Of a stretch of DNA of 64,000 bases, positions 1-12,403 are shown in pieces (position 1 is the stretch's first letter; each line of letters opens with the position of its first letter). Under the pieces are notes generated by a model. The model saw nothing but the letters and a program-made list of their open reading frames with translations. It had not been told where the DNA came from and did no database searches. This DNA comes from Biomphalaria glabrata (Eukaryota > Mollusca > Gastropoda > Planorbidae), in NCBI RefSeq assembly GCF_947242115.1, contig NC_074720.1, positions 12,062,645 through 12,126,644 on the forward strand. Direction: 5' to 3'. The position numbers and the translations under genes are program-made.

Positions 1-151
1 ATGTTAGCTGCTGTACTCCCAAGTTTTACAAAAGATTTTTTTTTTATAAATTAAAAAAAGAAACTCGTTGAAAAAAAATTATTTCGCCATTTTTGTCCCC
101 AAGCTATCAAATGTTACAATCGTGAATGAGAGGGTTGAAGTCGATTCAAAC
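1..151. other. AT-rich flank, no gene seen
   Basis: Short AT-rich leader before the first tandem array. I see no reading frame, repeat end or RNA gene in it. Confidence 0.5.
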
Positions 152-497
152 GGATAGATCAATGGTCCTAAAATATAGAGCTCAACTAGAATAGATCATT
201 GGTCTTAAAATATAGAGCTCAACTAGAATAGATCATTGGTCTTAAAATATAGAGCTCAACTAGAATAGATCATTGGTCTTAAAATATAGAGCTCAACTAG
301 AATAGATCATTGGTCTTAAAATATAGAGCTCAACTAGAATAGATCATTGGTCTTAAAATATAGAGCTCAACTAGAATAGATCATTGGTCTTAAAATATAG
401 AGCTCAACTAGAATAGATCATTGGTCTTAAAATATAGAGCTCAACTAGAATAGATCATTGGTCTTAAAATATAGAGCTCAACTAGAATAGATCATTG
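152..497. repeat. 37-bp minisatellite, about 9 copies
   Basis: The unit contains GATCATTGGTCTTAAAATAT followed by AGAGCTCAACTAGAATA, 37 bases in all. The first copy is slightly divergent and the later copies are almost identical, which points to recent amplification or homogenisation. It is noncoding. Confidence 0.95.
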
Positions 498-559
498 CAT
501 TAAAAAAAACTGCGTTTCATCAGCATTTCTACTGGTACGATTCACTCAATTTAAACAAG

Positions 560-2268
560 CCCAGACATTCTATAGAGTATACTAGAATGTCCAGCCATTC
601 TATAGAGTATACTATAGCGTCCAGACGTTCTATAGAGTATACTATAGCGTCCAGCCATTCTATAGAGTATACTAGAATGTCAAGCCATTCTATAGAGTAT
701 ACTAGAATGTCCAGCCATTCTATAGAGTATACTATAGCGTCCAGACGTTCTATAGAGTATACTATAGCGTCCAGCCATTCTATAGAGTATAGGCCTACTA
801 GAATGTCAAGCCATTCTATAGAGTATACTAGAATGTCAAGCCATTCTATAAGGTATACTACAGCGTCCAGACATTCTATAGAGTATACTAGAGTGTCAAA
901 CCATTCTATAGAGTATACTGGAGTGTCAAGCCATTCTAAGATGTATACTAGAAAGTCAAGCCATTCTATAGAGTATACTAGAGTGTCCCGCCATTCTATA
1001 GAGTATACTAGAATGTCAAGCCATTCTATAGAGTATACTAGAGCGTCCAGCCATTCTATAGAGTATACTAGAATGTCCCGCCATTCTATAGAGTATACTA
1101 GAATGTCAAGCCATTCTATAGAGTATACTAGAGCGTCCAGCCATTCTATCGAGTATACTAGAGTGTCCCGCCATTCTATAGAGTATACTAGAATGTCAAG
1201 CCATTCTATAGAGTATACTAGAGCGTCCAGCCATTCTATAGAGTATACTAGAGTGTCCCGCCATTCTAAGATGTATACTAGAATGTCAAGCCATTCTATA
1301 GAGTATACTAGAGCGTCCAGCCATTCTATAGAGTATACTGGAGTGTCAAGCCTTTCTAAGATGTAGGCTATACTAGAAAGTCAAGCCATTCTATAGAGTA
1401 TACTAGAGTGTCCAGCCATTCTATAGAGTATACTAGAATGTCAAGCCATTCTATAGAGTATACTAGAGCGTCCAGCCATTCTATAGAGTATACTATAGCG
1501 TCCAGACATTCTATAGAGTATACTGGAGTGTCAAGCCATTCTATAGAGTATACTGGAGTGTCAAGCCATTATAAGATGTATACTAGAGTGTCAAGCCATT
1601 CTATAGAGTATACTGGAGTGTCAAGCCATTCTAAGATGTATACTAGAAAGTCAAGCCATTCTATAGAGTATACTAGAGTGTCAAGCCATTCTATAGAGTA
1701 TACTAGAGTATAAAAAAGAGTGTCTATAGAGTATACTAAAGTGTCAAGCCATTCTATAGAGTATACTAGAGTGTCCAGCCATTCTATAGAGTATACTTGA
1801 GTGTACAGCCATTCCATAGAGTATACTTGAGTGTACAGCCCTTCCATAGAGTATACTTGAGTGTACAGCCATTCCATAGAGTATACTTGAGTGTACAGCC
1901 ATTCCATAGAGTATACTTGAGTGTACAGCCATTCCATAGAGTATACTTGAGTGTACAGCAATTCTATAGAGTATACTAGAGTATAAAAAAGAGTGTCTAT
2001 AGAGTATACTATAGTGTCAAACTATTCTATAGAGTATACTAGAGTGTCCAGCCATTATATAAGAGTATACTTGAGTGTACAGCCATTCCATAGAGTATAC
2101 TTGAGTGTACAGCCATTCCATAGAGTATACTTGAGTGTACAGCCATTCCATAGAGTATACTTGAGTGTACAGCCTTTCCATAGAGTATACTTGAGTGTAC
2201 AGCCATTCTAGAGTATACTAGAGTGTCAAGCCATTCTATGATGCATACTGGAGCGTCCAGCCATTCTT
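560..2268. repeat. 30-bp minisatellite, about 57 units, with higher-order structure
   Basis: The unit is built around CCATTCTATAGAGTATACTA followed by GAGTGTCAAG. Because the period is divisible by three the array stays open over long stretches on both strands, giving decapeptide-repeat frames such as SSHSIEYTRM. These have no splice or start context and I do not treat them as genes. A variant sub-block (CCATTCCATAGAGTATACTT type) fills about 1797-1960 and 2065-2210. The interrupting motif AGTATAAAAAAGAGTGTC occurs at about 1707 and 1978, 270 bp apart, so part of the array was duplicated as a nine-unit block. Confidence 0.95.
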
Positions 2269-3017
2269 CAATTTAGTCTAGACTAGAATCAGCATGTCAA
2301 AAAAAATTATGAGTTGGTGGAAGGGGGGGGGGGGACAGAGGGGAAGAGTCAAATCAGTTTGATTTGAGCAAGTACTGAAAAGTTTGGAGTGTAGCAAAAA
2401 ATTTATGTTGGAGGAACACTCCAGGCCTTACACTGAAAGAAATGCTAAGTAACATAAACTTTATTACACCAGTGAAAGGAAAAAAAAACAAAACGAAAAC
2501 ACAAAACCACAGTTAATAGAACATTTAATTATACATTACATGACTCATTCTAAAAAGTTCATTTCATAACATGTATAAGTAACTTTTTAGAACTAGATGT
2601 GAGTCTTTGAACAAGAAACAATGCAATGAACTTTGGTTCCACAGTTAATCTCAGATGAAATAAAAGTCAAATTAAAACAAAAATTGAAAATCTCTTTAGA
2701 TTCTTGAACAAGGGAAAACAATTCTAAAAAAAAAAATAAAGGTGCTAAAACACCAGTATGACTTACCTGAAGTAAATTTGATGATTTATGTTGCTAAATA
2801 AACTCAGGATGTCAAGACTGATCCAAACAGAACAGATTAAGTGTCTCACATATGAATAGATATCAATAAAGCTTAAGATAGATCAGATGTACACATTGGC
2901 TGACTGAAAGGTTTAGTTACAGTTTACAAAATACAACTAGTAGATGACACAATGACATGGATGGTAACTTGTTTACATTCTAATGAGTATTATGATAACA
3001 GGAACCTACACAAAGAT
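2269..3017. other. AT-rich noncoding DNA; possible polyadenylation site of the minus-strand gene
   Basis: No supported gene. On the minus strand an AATAAA hexamer lies at about 2459-2464 (TTTATT on the plus strand). It could serve as a distal polyadenylation signal for the RNF141-like gene, whose stop codon is at 7360-7362. The G10 run near 2326 is simple sequence. Confidence 0.3.
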
Positions 3018-3154
3018 CAACAAATCCATCCTAAAAACAACTGACATTCCCAACAAATCCATCCTAAAAACAACTGACATTCCCAATAAATCCATCCTAA
3101 AAAAAACAACTGACATTCCCAACAAATCCATCCTAAAAAAAACAACTGACATTC
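3018..3154. repeat. Four-copy tandem repeat, 33-35 bp
   Basis: The unit reads CAACAAATCCATCCTAAAAA then CAACTGACATTCC. Unit length varies only through the number of A residues, consistent with slippage. It makes a short spurious plus-strand frame. Confidence 0.9.
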
Positions 3155-6100
3155 CAAGTCAAAAGATGATAAGGTTCATATATTTTTTATTTACCTTGCA
3201 TTGTTAATCACAGATTTACTTAACATATAACCAAAGGAATGACACATTTTTTTGGGGGAAAAAAAGAGTTTCCTGTATGTGGTACAAGCAAAACATTCTA
3301 ACTGTACAACTCAAATCTATTATTAATCACTTGATATATTTTAAAAACATTAAACTGAAACACTCACTCATCTATAATCTTCAGAATCGATCCTATAGCC
3401 ATTATTATTATAATTATTGCAAGACTATGATGTCATTGCCAAAAGCACACTGTCTGTCTGTTCAGCAGGTCTTCAGTAACCAGACCAAGCCTGTACACAC
3501 ATGATTACATCCACTTCATGAAAGTGTGTCCATACACTATTCTTGTATTTTGTGACAGGAAAAATACCAGTCTCAAGCTACTTTAACAAATAGTACAACA
3601 GAAAAGGTAAAGCAAAAACTATTTTATTTTTAACTGGAGGTAGTTAAATCTGTTAGGGACCATGAGATGCCAGTTATCCTCAGTATTTCAGCCCCACCAA
3701 ATAGTTCATTTTTTTTTATTTGTTCTTCTCTTTCCTCCTCAAACCCAAACAAACATTTTTTGTGTGTGTCTGGAGCATACAATGAAGCAAAATTATGGCT
3801 AGATCATTTCTATTTGAAAACATCTGACAAAAATTTTGTAGCAGTATACTCTGAGTACATAACTGATTAACAAAAACCAAATTAGTTTCTGCCATCTCAC
3901 ATATGACTAGTCGCAACAGAGTTGATAAAAGGATATCTTAATGGACCACCGGCGGACAATGGTTATGCTTGCCCTGGATGTGGCAAAATATGTAGGTCAC
4001 AGCTGGGGCTGCATAGCCACAGGAAATACTGCATTCCTCATTAATCTTCGGACTCGAAGACAAGCCTTAATATTATATCATTGTAACTTGTATATTTATT
4101 TAGTACCATTAAGCAATTAAGAATCTCACTGAAAACAAACCTCTGACAATGTTAATGCACACAATGTTTCTGCAGATGATGTCTATGTTGTATTAAAACA
4201 ATACATGCATCAAAAAATGCAAAGTAAAAAATATATATATTTTATGAAAGAAATAGTACATTTGAAAATATATATATATTCATTTACTAATCCAATGTAA
4301 AAATTAACCTTTTTTTTTGTACATCAATGAATGGTTGGGGAATTTATCCTGAAGTTTATAATTGCAATTGTAAATGAATAGTACATTAGGACCTAAACAT
4401 GTGCATTGAAATTCACTTAAAGAAATAACCGAATGTAATATGAATAAAGATGATTCTGTTGACAGGAGATGACTAAGCCTAACCCAAACAGAGAAGCTAG
4501 CAAGCAAGTTACAATTTTATCAACAAGATTTGAAAGAACTAGATAAACAGAAAGCTAAACGGCATCCATGACAAGGGTATGGTCATTATCAACAGGTAAA
4601 TAACATTTTAATATTTCATAGTAGACATGTCATAGAAAGCTACAATGGACATTTAACTGTTACTGGTGGACAAAACCAAACATGTACAAAATAACAGCTA
4701 CAATCACTTGAAATGATCAATACATGGTGGAAATGTCTCTTTGGTGATCCATACAATTGGAGATATCACAATTTGAGTTCAAATACAAGTGCAAACTATC
4801 AATCTAAAAGACAATAACAAAGAGCACTTTCTTCTATCAAACTCCATACAATTTACAAGGTGGTTTGTTCACTTCTAGTGGATAGCATGACATGATTTAA
4901 TACACTCATCCTTGGTAACAAGCCTTGTTGAGAAAGTAAGGTTACTCTGTACAATTAAGTCAAGTATTTGTGCTACATAATATTGGCAGCAAAGCATCAC
5001 TAATTTATCATTAAGCCTCTTAAAGGATTCATTTTGAAAAACAAAAACCACAACAAACAAACTGTAAATAATGCTTATTACTCTACAAATCAGAAACAGA
5101 TGGTATAGTTACAATGTTATCAACTGAGAAAAAGTTTTACAAGTTTCACAAGTTTTACAAATCTAGTTAGAAGATAGATGGGTAGAGGTAAGTTACAGAA
5201 TGAGAAGATTAGATTCTTATTTCAGGTCTAGTAATTTAGTGTATATGAATCTATCATTATTGTTTTCCAGGTCATGTATCTACAATTAGAAATCAAGGAG
5301 TTTTCAAATGAAGGAGAATGAGAAGAAGACTATGCCTGCCATTAAAGAATGGATGAAGCAAACACGGAATGTCAGTGTGCTAAATACCACAGATTGGGGT
5401 CAACTTGCCTAATTGACCCTCAGATCTGTAATTTATTATCTCTGGACATTAAAGGCCAAGGGAAATAAGCCTATAGTATTTTTTAATGAAATTCAGATTA
5501 ATTTTTTTTTAGACATTTACTCTAAATGTAAATTAAATATAGCCTACCAAAAAAATTGAAATCACAAAACAAATTATGTTGAAACTAACTGAAAACAAAA
5601 CTAATGCATATCGCTGCCAAAAGAGAAAAAAAAATGTTTTGGAAATTACAACAGAAAATGATGTGAAACATAAAATAATAAACAGGAAAAAACTTTTCGT
5701 GTGGTGACCATGAGATGAGAACAGAATGAAGACAAAAGGCTTTATATCGAGAGAGATACAGACATATATTTTGTCAAAATATGTTTATTGTTGTGCAGAA
5801 GGTATCATAATATACAACAACCATAATTTATATCAACAGACAGGCTGAAACTTCCTATTATTTTTCATACACCATTAGCTTATGTGGAAGGGATATGAAC
5901 TCAAAATAGACAATTTCAAACTTTATTTGTAATTAATTTTTCTTACATTATTTATGACTGTCCATTACCACTGAGTTCTGCTAATGAAAGAGCAAACACA
6001 TGCAATGTTAACACTTTAGCTACCATAAGGACAGTCAAGGATTCAGATCCTATTTGTCTTACATACAAAAGAGATAAAAGGTCATTTCTCTGTATAAAAC

Positions 6101-7359
6101 ATGTTTTGACTCTGATACTTAATATATTTATATGTATGTTACAAGTGGTGAACTTTGCTTATGTCAGTATATGACATTTCAATATAAAATAATTCATTCA
6201 AATGACCTGCAACATGGAGCAACTTACATGAGGGGAAAATTATGTTAACCTCGGAATCACAATGTCTTTGCTATCTGATCATAAGTTAGTGTCAAAGACT
6301 ACTTATTAGGTTCTCATATGCTGGGAGGCAGGGGATAAAAGTGATACGAGATTTAAACACTCCCCTGCCATAAAGGGCTTACCACACCATTGTGAAGTAG
6401 GTATTACCTAACCAATGTTCAACAAATAGGTCTTATTACATTAATGGCATGCAATTATTTTGGCATCAAACTTCACTTATTTTATTCAATTTATTACACA
6501 CTTTGCTACTAATTTTTCTTGATAAATAGAAGTTGTTGTTTTATTTTTTTGATAGACACACAGACATTAAATGTGTCTTTTTATTGCACTAAAAAATTGT
6601 TTTTCCAATATAAGACCAGAATAAGAAACTATAGGAACTTGGTTTTGATCTCTCATTAAAATTGTATGACTTCTGACAATAATAAAATAAAAAACATAAA
6701 AATATAAATCTAAAAAAATACTATTTTGTCATATATGCAATGGACAGCATAAAAAAATATTTTTTTTAAATGCCCAGCTAATACAGCCGGTGACTACTTT
6801 GTATTCATGTATAAAAAAATGTAATCACAATTTCTTTGTGTTTTTAAGTCACAACTGATAATAAAACAATGTGTATTCAATAAAAAATGTTTAAAAATAC
6901 CACAACAGAATCGACCTGCACAAAATATAATCCATTCAGTGAATAATGAAATAAATTTTCACTCACTTTTAAAAGCAAAACAAAAGTTTGACGCTTTTAA
7001 AAACTAAATGAAAATATCCATATGAAAAGAGAGAAACAGACCAACCCTCAAACAGGTGAAGGTAATTGGCGACCCATGCTTGATTAGTCAAAAGTTAAAG
7101 CGGTCAGCACTTCATGACAGTCAAGTAAATGGTTCCCATATTTTTTAGTCAGGGAAACCAAGGGGAAAAAATGTTTAGCTCAACAACTTTATATCAAGAC
7201 CTCAGGGGCCTCTGCGGAGCAAAGCTTGATAAAATACTTGTTCCAAGAAAACAAAAGGCTGTGATAGTCGCCAACATTCCCAAGACACTCCATGAAACAT
7301 TAACACTGCAATAAGTCTGAATAATTAGAAACACACCAGCACTACTAGAACAGAATCAG
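3155..7359 (-). other. Probable long 3' UTR and flank of the RNF141-like gene
   Basis: About 4.2 kb of AT-rich, largely unique DNA directly downstream (minus strand) of the RNF141 stop codon. No coding exon is recognisable apart from a LINE tail at about 3940-4070. Many AATAAA hexamers occur on the minus strand, so the true mRNA end cannot be fixed. The assignment to a 3' UTR is inference from position only. Confidence 0.3.
3940..4070 (+). mobile_element. LINE 3'-end fragment (ORF2 C-terminal zinc knuckle)
   Basis: The plus-strand translation gives YACPGCGKICRSQLGLHSHR and then KYCIPH before a stop. This is a CxxC...H-type terminal finger that many animal non-LTR retrotransposons carry at the end of ORF2. 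The copy at 9190-9300 has the related string NCGKLCRSEIGFISHSRFC. It is strongly 5'-truncated. Confidence 0.65.
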
Positions 7360-7516
7360 TTAGGTCAGTTTTTTGGATCTATCAGGTATACTAACTAAGT
7401 GATCTTTCAAATCTGTGCCATAGTCATTGGTGTCGCTTTTGCGTGGCATAACCCATGTATCATCTGACCCTGACACATGTGTTCTACACATTGGGCAGTT
7501 GCTGTGTCGTTCATCT
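7360..7516 (-). CDS. RNF141: RNF141-like last coding exon (end of RING, C-terminus)
   Basis: The acceptor is AATCCTCTCTAG. It encodes DERHSNCPMCRTHVSGSDDT and a 30-residue tail ending DRSKKLT, with stop TAA at 7362-7360. It supplies the last Cys pair of the RING. Confidence 0.92.
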
Positions 7517-10500
7517 CTAGAGAGGATTTTTTGTAAAGAAATAAAAAACAGCACACATATAATAATGAATGAGTGGTAAGAATAGTTACACTAAATTAGT
7601 GGGTCCCAAATTATTAGAATCCTGACCCCACTTTGTTTTTTCTAGAAAAGTGGTAAGCTACTACAAGACATTATTAAAAGTGTTTAAATAGTGGTACAGA
7701 AAAGTTTAGTTATTACTAATAGAGTGTCAGAAATAGAGAAGTTAAAATTTTGAAACTTTAATAGATGTGGATGGTTGGTATCAACATAACTTCTTTTCCT
7801 TAAAAATGTCTTTTTTTTTTTTTTAAGTTTAAGGTATTTGTAAAAAGATGACTGAAATCTGAGTGTCCCATTACTAATGGATTTAAGCTTCACACCAACA
7901 CCCCAAATACATTTGGCCATTTTTATGTGAGTTGATTGATTAGTCTCAATATATTAACAGCATTACACCAGGATAGCAGCACTGTGCATTTCTGGCAAAT
8001 AAAATCTTGAAGAAACTCTGTCATTACCTGGTCCAATTGTCAATGCAAATCTCACAGAACTCATGACAACATGACAAGGCCACACAAGCTCTTCTGTCCA
8101 TACACACACAGCATTCATTGATAGGTTCTTCTGTGTCTGGCTTTTTCTCTGCACTGAAAGAGGACAGAAGGATCAACAAATGTAAACTCTGATTCAGTCT
8201 GCCTTTGTTGAGACTTAATGAAGTCAGATAAGGAAATGTTTGTTTGGTGCAACAGTAAATTGAAGTAATACAATTTCTAAACACACTCCCCTCTCTAGAC
8301 ATCCATGGGGTAGAAGATAGCAACTAAAGAGGTTGTTGGGGGGTCAACTGTTTAGGTAGGTGCCAGGCACAACATCTTTTGTTTTTTTCACAACCTAACA
8401 ACCAATGTCAGATGCTGCAAGAAATCATGGAAGTTGAAACTAAAACTGAAATACCTCGTTACCTGTATTTTACTGGAAATCTGACTCAAAGACTTTATTG
8501 ACTTTCACTACTTTCAAAACGCAGTTGTAGTCCTCACTAAACATGGTCTTCAAATGATAAGTTTTCTTTGTCAGTTGTAGTCCTCACTAAACATGGTCTT
8601 CAAATGATAAGTTTTCTTTGTCAGTTGTAGTCCTCACTAAACATGGTCTTCAAATGATACATTTTCTTTGTCAGTTGTAGTCCTCACTAAACATGGTCTT
8701 CAAATGATAAATTTTCTTTGTCAGTTGTAGTCCTCACTAAACATTGTCTTCAAATGATAAATTTTCTTTGTCAGTTGTAGTCCTCAATAAACATTGTCTT
8801 CAAATGATAAATTTTCTTTGTCAGTTGTAGTCCTCACTAAACGTCTTCAAATGATAAGTTTTCTTTGTTAGTTTTCCTCTTATCATTTCCTGGAGGGATC
8901 ATGTCTCCAACCAGGACATTTTGAAACGGGCCAATATGCACAGCATCTATGCTCTTCTTACACAGAGAAGACTACGCTGGCTCAGAGGGAGTCAGACCCA
9001 AAGGCGCCCAAGACTAAGAGATGTCTGCAAGCGAGACATGAGAACCATGGGCATCAACCAAAGTATGAGGGAGGAGATAGCCCAAGACAGGACAGCATGG
9101 AAACAGACTGTACGTGCTGGTACGAACTTCAAAGACTGGACAAGAAGTAAAGCTGCAGAGAAAGAAGAAGAAATTTGCAATGTCAGCTAGCCATGGGACA
9201 GACGCATATACACACACAAACTGTGGCAAACTCTGCCGCTCCGAAATTGGCTTCATCAGTCACTCCAGATTCTGCCTCGTCTCAAACGAAACCAAAGCCA
9301 GTGACTCATCTCTGCGCATCTATTGTCTTCTGAGACAGAAGGAGTAATATATATGTATATATCATTTCAAGTAGTATTGTATAACATGCACGGTAACTAT
9401 TATCTGCTATTCTTCTTAAATTTACATCAAGTATGAAAGTGTTTTAAACCAGTACCTAAATATAGCTGATGTGGTCATTTCATCTAAGTTTGAGGATGAG
9501 GGCTGCAGTGCATCTATTTTGTCAGCAGTGGACAGAGCTGACACCTGGTCAATGATTTCCTTGTAAGTTGCTACAAACTGGCGTAGAGTCAACAATCTTT
9601 TAGATTCTATTTCAGAATTGCTTGTGTTGATCTGGTACATGAGAAAGCGAATTTTAGTATATTGTAAATTAATAAAACAATTAAATTCATACTAAATATA
9701 ATAACAGTTTCATTATTTGTTGGAAAAATAGGTCATATACATGTGACAATATTTGTATATAAAGCTACATTTCTTGCCATCCATGTCTACTAGTATGTTG
9801 ACATTAACGTTTTTATTATCTGTAGAACAACTAGAAAAATTATGTTGTTGTTTTTTCAGAAATTGCATACAACTGAGATAAAATTGAAACTGTAAACATT
9901 GGAAACAAACAAACAAAAAAACAAAAAATTGGATTTAAACTTTGTTATTTACAAATTTTTTTTAAAAGGGGTGTTGACTACTGAAGAAAAGATCCATTAA
10001 CTTATGGGTAAATACACCATAAATGACATCGATTAACAATTTAAGTATTGTGGGGTTGAATTTCAAAATGCATAGAACTGAAAAATAAAATACCTTCTTT
10101 TTTTATTTAATTAAAAATATTAATTTATCCTTAATATATATATACAGGGCTGCCTTGGCAGTGCTCGGGACCATGGGTGAGTGTCTTGTGCCGGGCCCTG
10201 AGCCATAAGGGAAGACTATTATATACCGTAATAGATCAGGCTAACGGGATAATTCGGCTCCAATGCTGTAACAATAACATTTCAGTATGTCCACCTCTAA
10301 TACTGTGGGCATTTTTTTTGGTACAAAAGACATAGAACATTTCATAGGTGCTGTTGGCCTACTATTGGCCGCTTATGTGTATTATATACTGTATTGTAAT
10401 TGTTCTGCATAAAAGATTTTTCTTTTAAGTTAAAAAAAGTTTTTTAAAATATCCCCATGGCTGCACGATGTCTATGCACAGTAGCCTATAAAACACTTAG

Positions 10501-12403
10501 GCGGAAGCAACCAATCCAAAGAGTTTATTTTGTATATAAACATCAACGTCCAATCAGATTTTTTTAGGAAAATGTGTAGTGATCAAGTTTGTGACAATAA
10601 AATCTGCGATCGCGGGGCCCCCCTCAGGCGCGGGGCCTGGGGCAGTTGCCCCACTTGCCACCCCCTAAGACCGCTACTATATATATATTATATCCAATAT
10701 TGTTTAGCACAAATAAGACATACACATAAACAAATGTGTATATGTGAGTGTAAGCCTTTATACCTATAAATAATATCTGTAATTTGAAATGATGTTAATT
10801 ATATCCCCCTTCAGTTATTGAGAAGATGCCAATGCTAAGTCTATGTGTTGTTGATGGTGTAAGATTCCCTTAATAGCATTCAAGTAATTATATTTTATCT
10901 ATATTATTATATTGTTATTGTTACAATGGAATTAAGTGGTTAATATATGTTTGAAAGTAGAATCCAAAGGCTTAAAATAGTCTGCCAGAGAACCTCAATT
11001 TTGTTCAAGAAATAACAGAATTTTATTTACAAAATATAAGACTTCCATTTTTTAAGTAGAAACCCAAACACTCTTAACACACAATATAATTTAACTATCA
11101 ATATTTAATTCACAAAAGGTAGACATTAACATGAAGCTTCAAACTTATTTACTGATTTTGCTTATTGACTTCCCTTGTTTTATATCCTGTCTAAAAATTA
11201 TCTCCCTCAATAAATAGAGTCACTAATTTTTGTCAAATTTATATTTTTAAATAACTTTTGTACTAAAAGATAATTTCAGCCATTCTTTATTGCACTTTTT
11301 TTCTTAACCCAATAGCTCCTACATAGCTCTGATGCAGTGTCAAGCCCTAATGTGTAGAGACGCTACAGTAGTTTCATAAACCTTCCTATAAGAGCTCATC
11401 ATGTATAAATTATGTGTATTGCTTTTTGTTTTCAACTTTTTTAAACATGGGTGCTCATAAACCTTCAATGTATATGCCCCAACATGGAAAAATAAGTATT
11501 TGAGCTTTTTTTGTTTATTCTAAAGGTATCAAAAGTATATGTATTTTTTTAAACTAGACATATTGTTCTATTTTTTAAAGCTATGTACTCTGTTACCTCT
11601 CTTTGATTAGGGTTATGTTAATTTTTAAACCAGAAATAGGAGCTATAGGGCAAATGTCCAAAGCCACATTTCTATAAAGACAGTTAACAAAAACTGGCTA
11701 ACTAAATAAGTCTAGGAGAAAAAAAAACAGGTTGCCCCAACAAAATATGTATAAACAAATGTATATTCCCAATGACACTTATTTCTTCAAAGAAAATTAT
11801 CTTAAGAGAGAGAAAAACTAAAAAAAACTTCTATTATTACTATGTACCTTTAGACAGCATATTCTGATAGTCCCTTTCCATATAAATGTTGTATCTGTAC
11901 CTTCCTGTATCAAGAACCGCAACTGCTTACCAGCTCTATCAGTAAAACTTTTGGTCCTATATGTTTTGAAAGAAGAGAGTGTATAATTTTCTAAAAGTTT
12001 ATCAATACAGCCAATATATTCATTCTGAGAGAGGGATCTGTGAATTATTTTATGTCAAGAATTTCCTGGTTAAATCTGGTTTTTCAAAGTATTGAAGATC
12101 ATAACATGAGATTAGCAAGTACTTGGAACGAATACACTTTTAGAAATGTTTAATTTATTGTTGCATTAAGAGTTCATTTAATGTAACTATCTTTTTGTCT
12201 TTTAATCTAATGTATGAACAGTGCAAGATTTAAATAATTCAAATTGACCTACACAGTATTCAGCTGCTCGATGCAATCCACTATATCTTTATGTGAGACA
12301 GTAGCCAAACTTTTGATAATATTAAAGTGAGTCACTAATTTATTATTGAACTGACCCAGGTCACTCTCAGATGGTATACTTGAGGTCGCCTGACCCATGA
12401 TAT
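7360..12403 (-). CDS. RNF141: RING finger protein 141-like E3 ubiquitin ligase, complete coding region in five exons
   Basis: Coding exons (minus strand): 12398-12253, 11935-11848, 9631-9456, 8153-8028 and 7516-7360. All have GT/AG borders and their phases join without a break to give 230 residues, the length I recall for vertebrate RNF141. The start MGQATSS has Gly2 and Ser6 in a myristoylation-type context. The middle segments FLIQEGTDTTFIWKGTIRI and LLTLRQFVATYKEI resemble the vertebrate protein. The C3HC4 RING starts ECCVCMD, continues through CCHEFCEICIDNW and ends NCPMCR, with a short tail after it. RNF141 is a RING-type ubiquitin ligase candidate, known as ZNF230 in human testis. The 5' UTR exon was not found. 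Introns contain a 50-bp minisatellite, a LINE tail and a probable hAT MITE. Confidence 0.93.
8028..8153 (-). CDS. RNF141: RNF141-like exon (first half of RING)
   Basis: The acceptor is CCTCTTTCAG and the donor is GTAATG. It encodes AEKKPDTEEP and the first zinc ligands (CCVC, C, H, CEIC) through CIDNWT. The intron falls inside the RING between its two halves. Confidence 0.92.
8522..8869. repeat. 50-bp minisatellite, 7 copies, in an RNF141 intron
   Basis: The unit begins CAGTTGTAGTCCTCACTAAA and continues CATGGTCTTCAAATGATAAG plus TTTTCTTTGT. Copies differ by one or two bases, and the last lacks a few bases. The array sits in the intron between the exons at 8028-8153 and 9456-9631. Confidence 0.95.
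8905..9350 (+). mobile_element. LINE 3'-end fragment inside an RNF141 intron
   Basis: The plus-strand translation gives QRRLRWLRGSQTQRRPRLRD, VCKRDMRTMGINQ and AQDRTAWKQTVRAG, the conserved C-terminal end of an animal LINE ORF2. In another frame this is followed by the terminal finger NCGKLCRSEIGFISHSRFC. At least one frame change separates the parts, so the copy is dead. It lies antisense to RNF141 and is 5'-truncated. Confidence 0.85.
9456..9631 (-). CDS. RNF141: RNF141-like exon (central region)
   Basis: The acceptor is CATGTACCAG and the donor is GTACTGG after ATATTTAG. It encodes INTSNSEIESKRLLTLRQFV and then ATYKEI, followed by a Ser-rich linker. The exon enters in phase 0 and leaves in phase 2. 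Confidence 0.9.
9632..11847. other. RNF141 intron with a probable hAT MITE
   Basis: A 2.2-kb AT-rich intron. The only recognisable content is the GC-richer element at 10145-10676. Confidence 0.6.
10145..10676. mobile_element. Probable hAT-type nonautonomous element
   Basis: The left end CAGGGCTGCCTTGGCAGTGC and the right end (inverted: TAGCGGTCTTAGGGGG, preceded by a block with GGGGCCTGGGGCAGTTGCCC) resemble the GGCC-rich ends of hAT MITEs such as the one at 44968. The flanks are TA-rich, so the 8-bp target duplication is not decisive and the right border may be off by a few bases. No transposase is present. Confidence 0.55.
11848..11935 (-). CDS. RNF141: RNF141-like exon (FWK-type core segment)
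   Basis: An 88-base exon between acceptor TTACTGATAG and donor GTACAT. It encodes AGKQLRFLIQEGTDTTFIWK and GTIRICCLK, matching the vertebrate segment that carries FEVQPGSDSSAFWKVVVRV. It has no in-frame ATG, so it is easily missed; phase 2 in and phase 0 out fit both neighbours. Confidence 0.88.
12253..12403 (-). CDS. RNF141: RNF141-like exon with start codon
   Basis: The acceptor follows a T-rich tract and CATATCAG, and the exon opens ATATCATGGG with the start at 12398. It encodes MGQATSSIPSESDLGQFNNK and on to DCIEQLNT, ending in phase 2 before the donor GTAGGT. Five bases of 5' UTR lie in this exon, so an upstream noncoding exon is expected. Confidence 0.9.

Noticed and set aside
587-1713. 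SSHSIEYTRM decapeptide-repeat protein
   Set aside because: A 30-bp minisatellite read in frame; the frame ends at ordinary unit variants and continues on the other strand.
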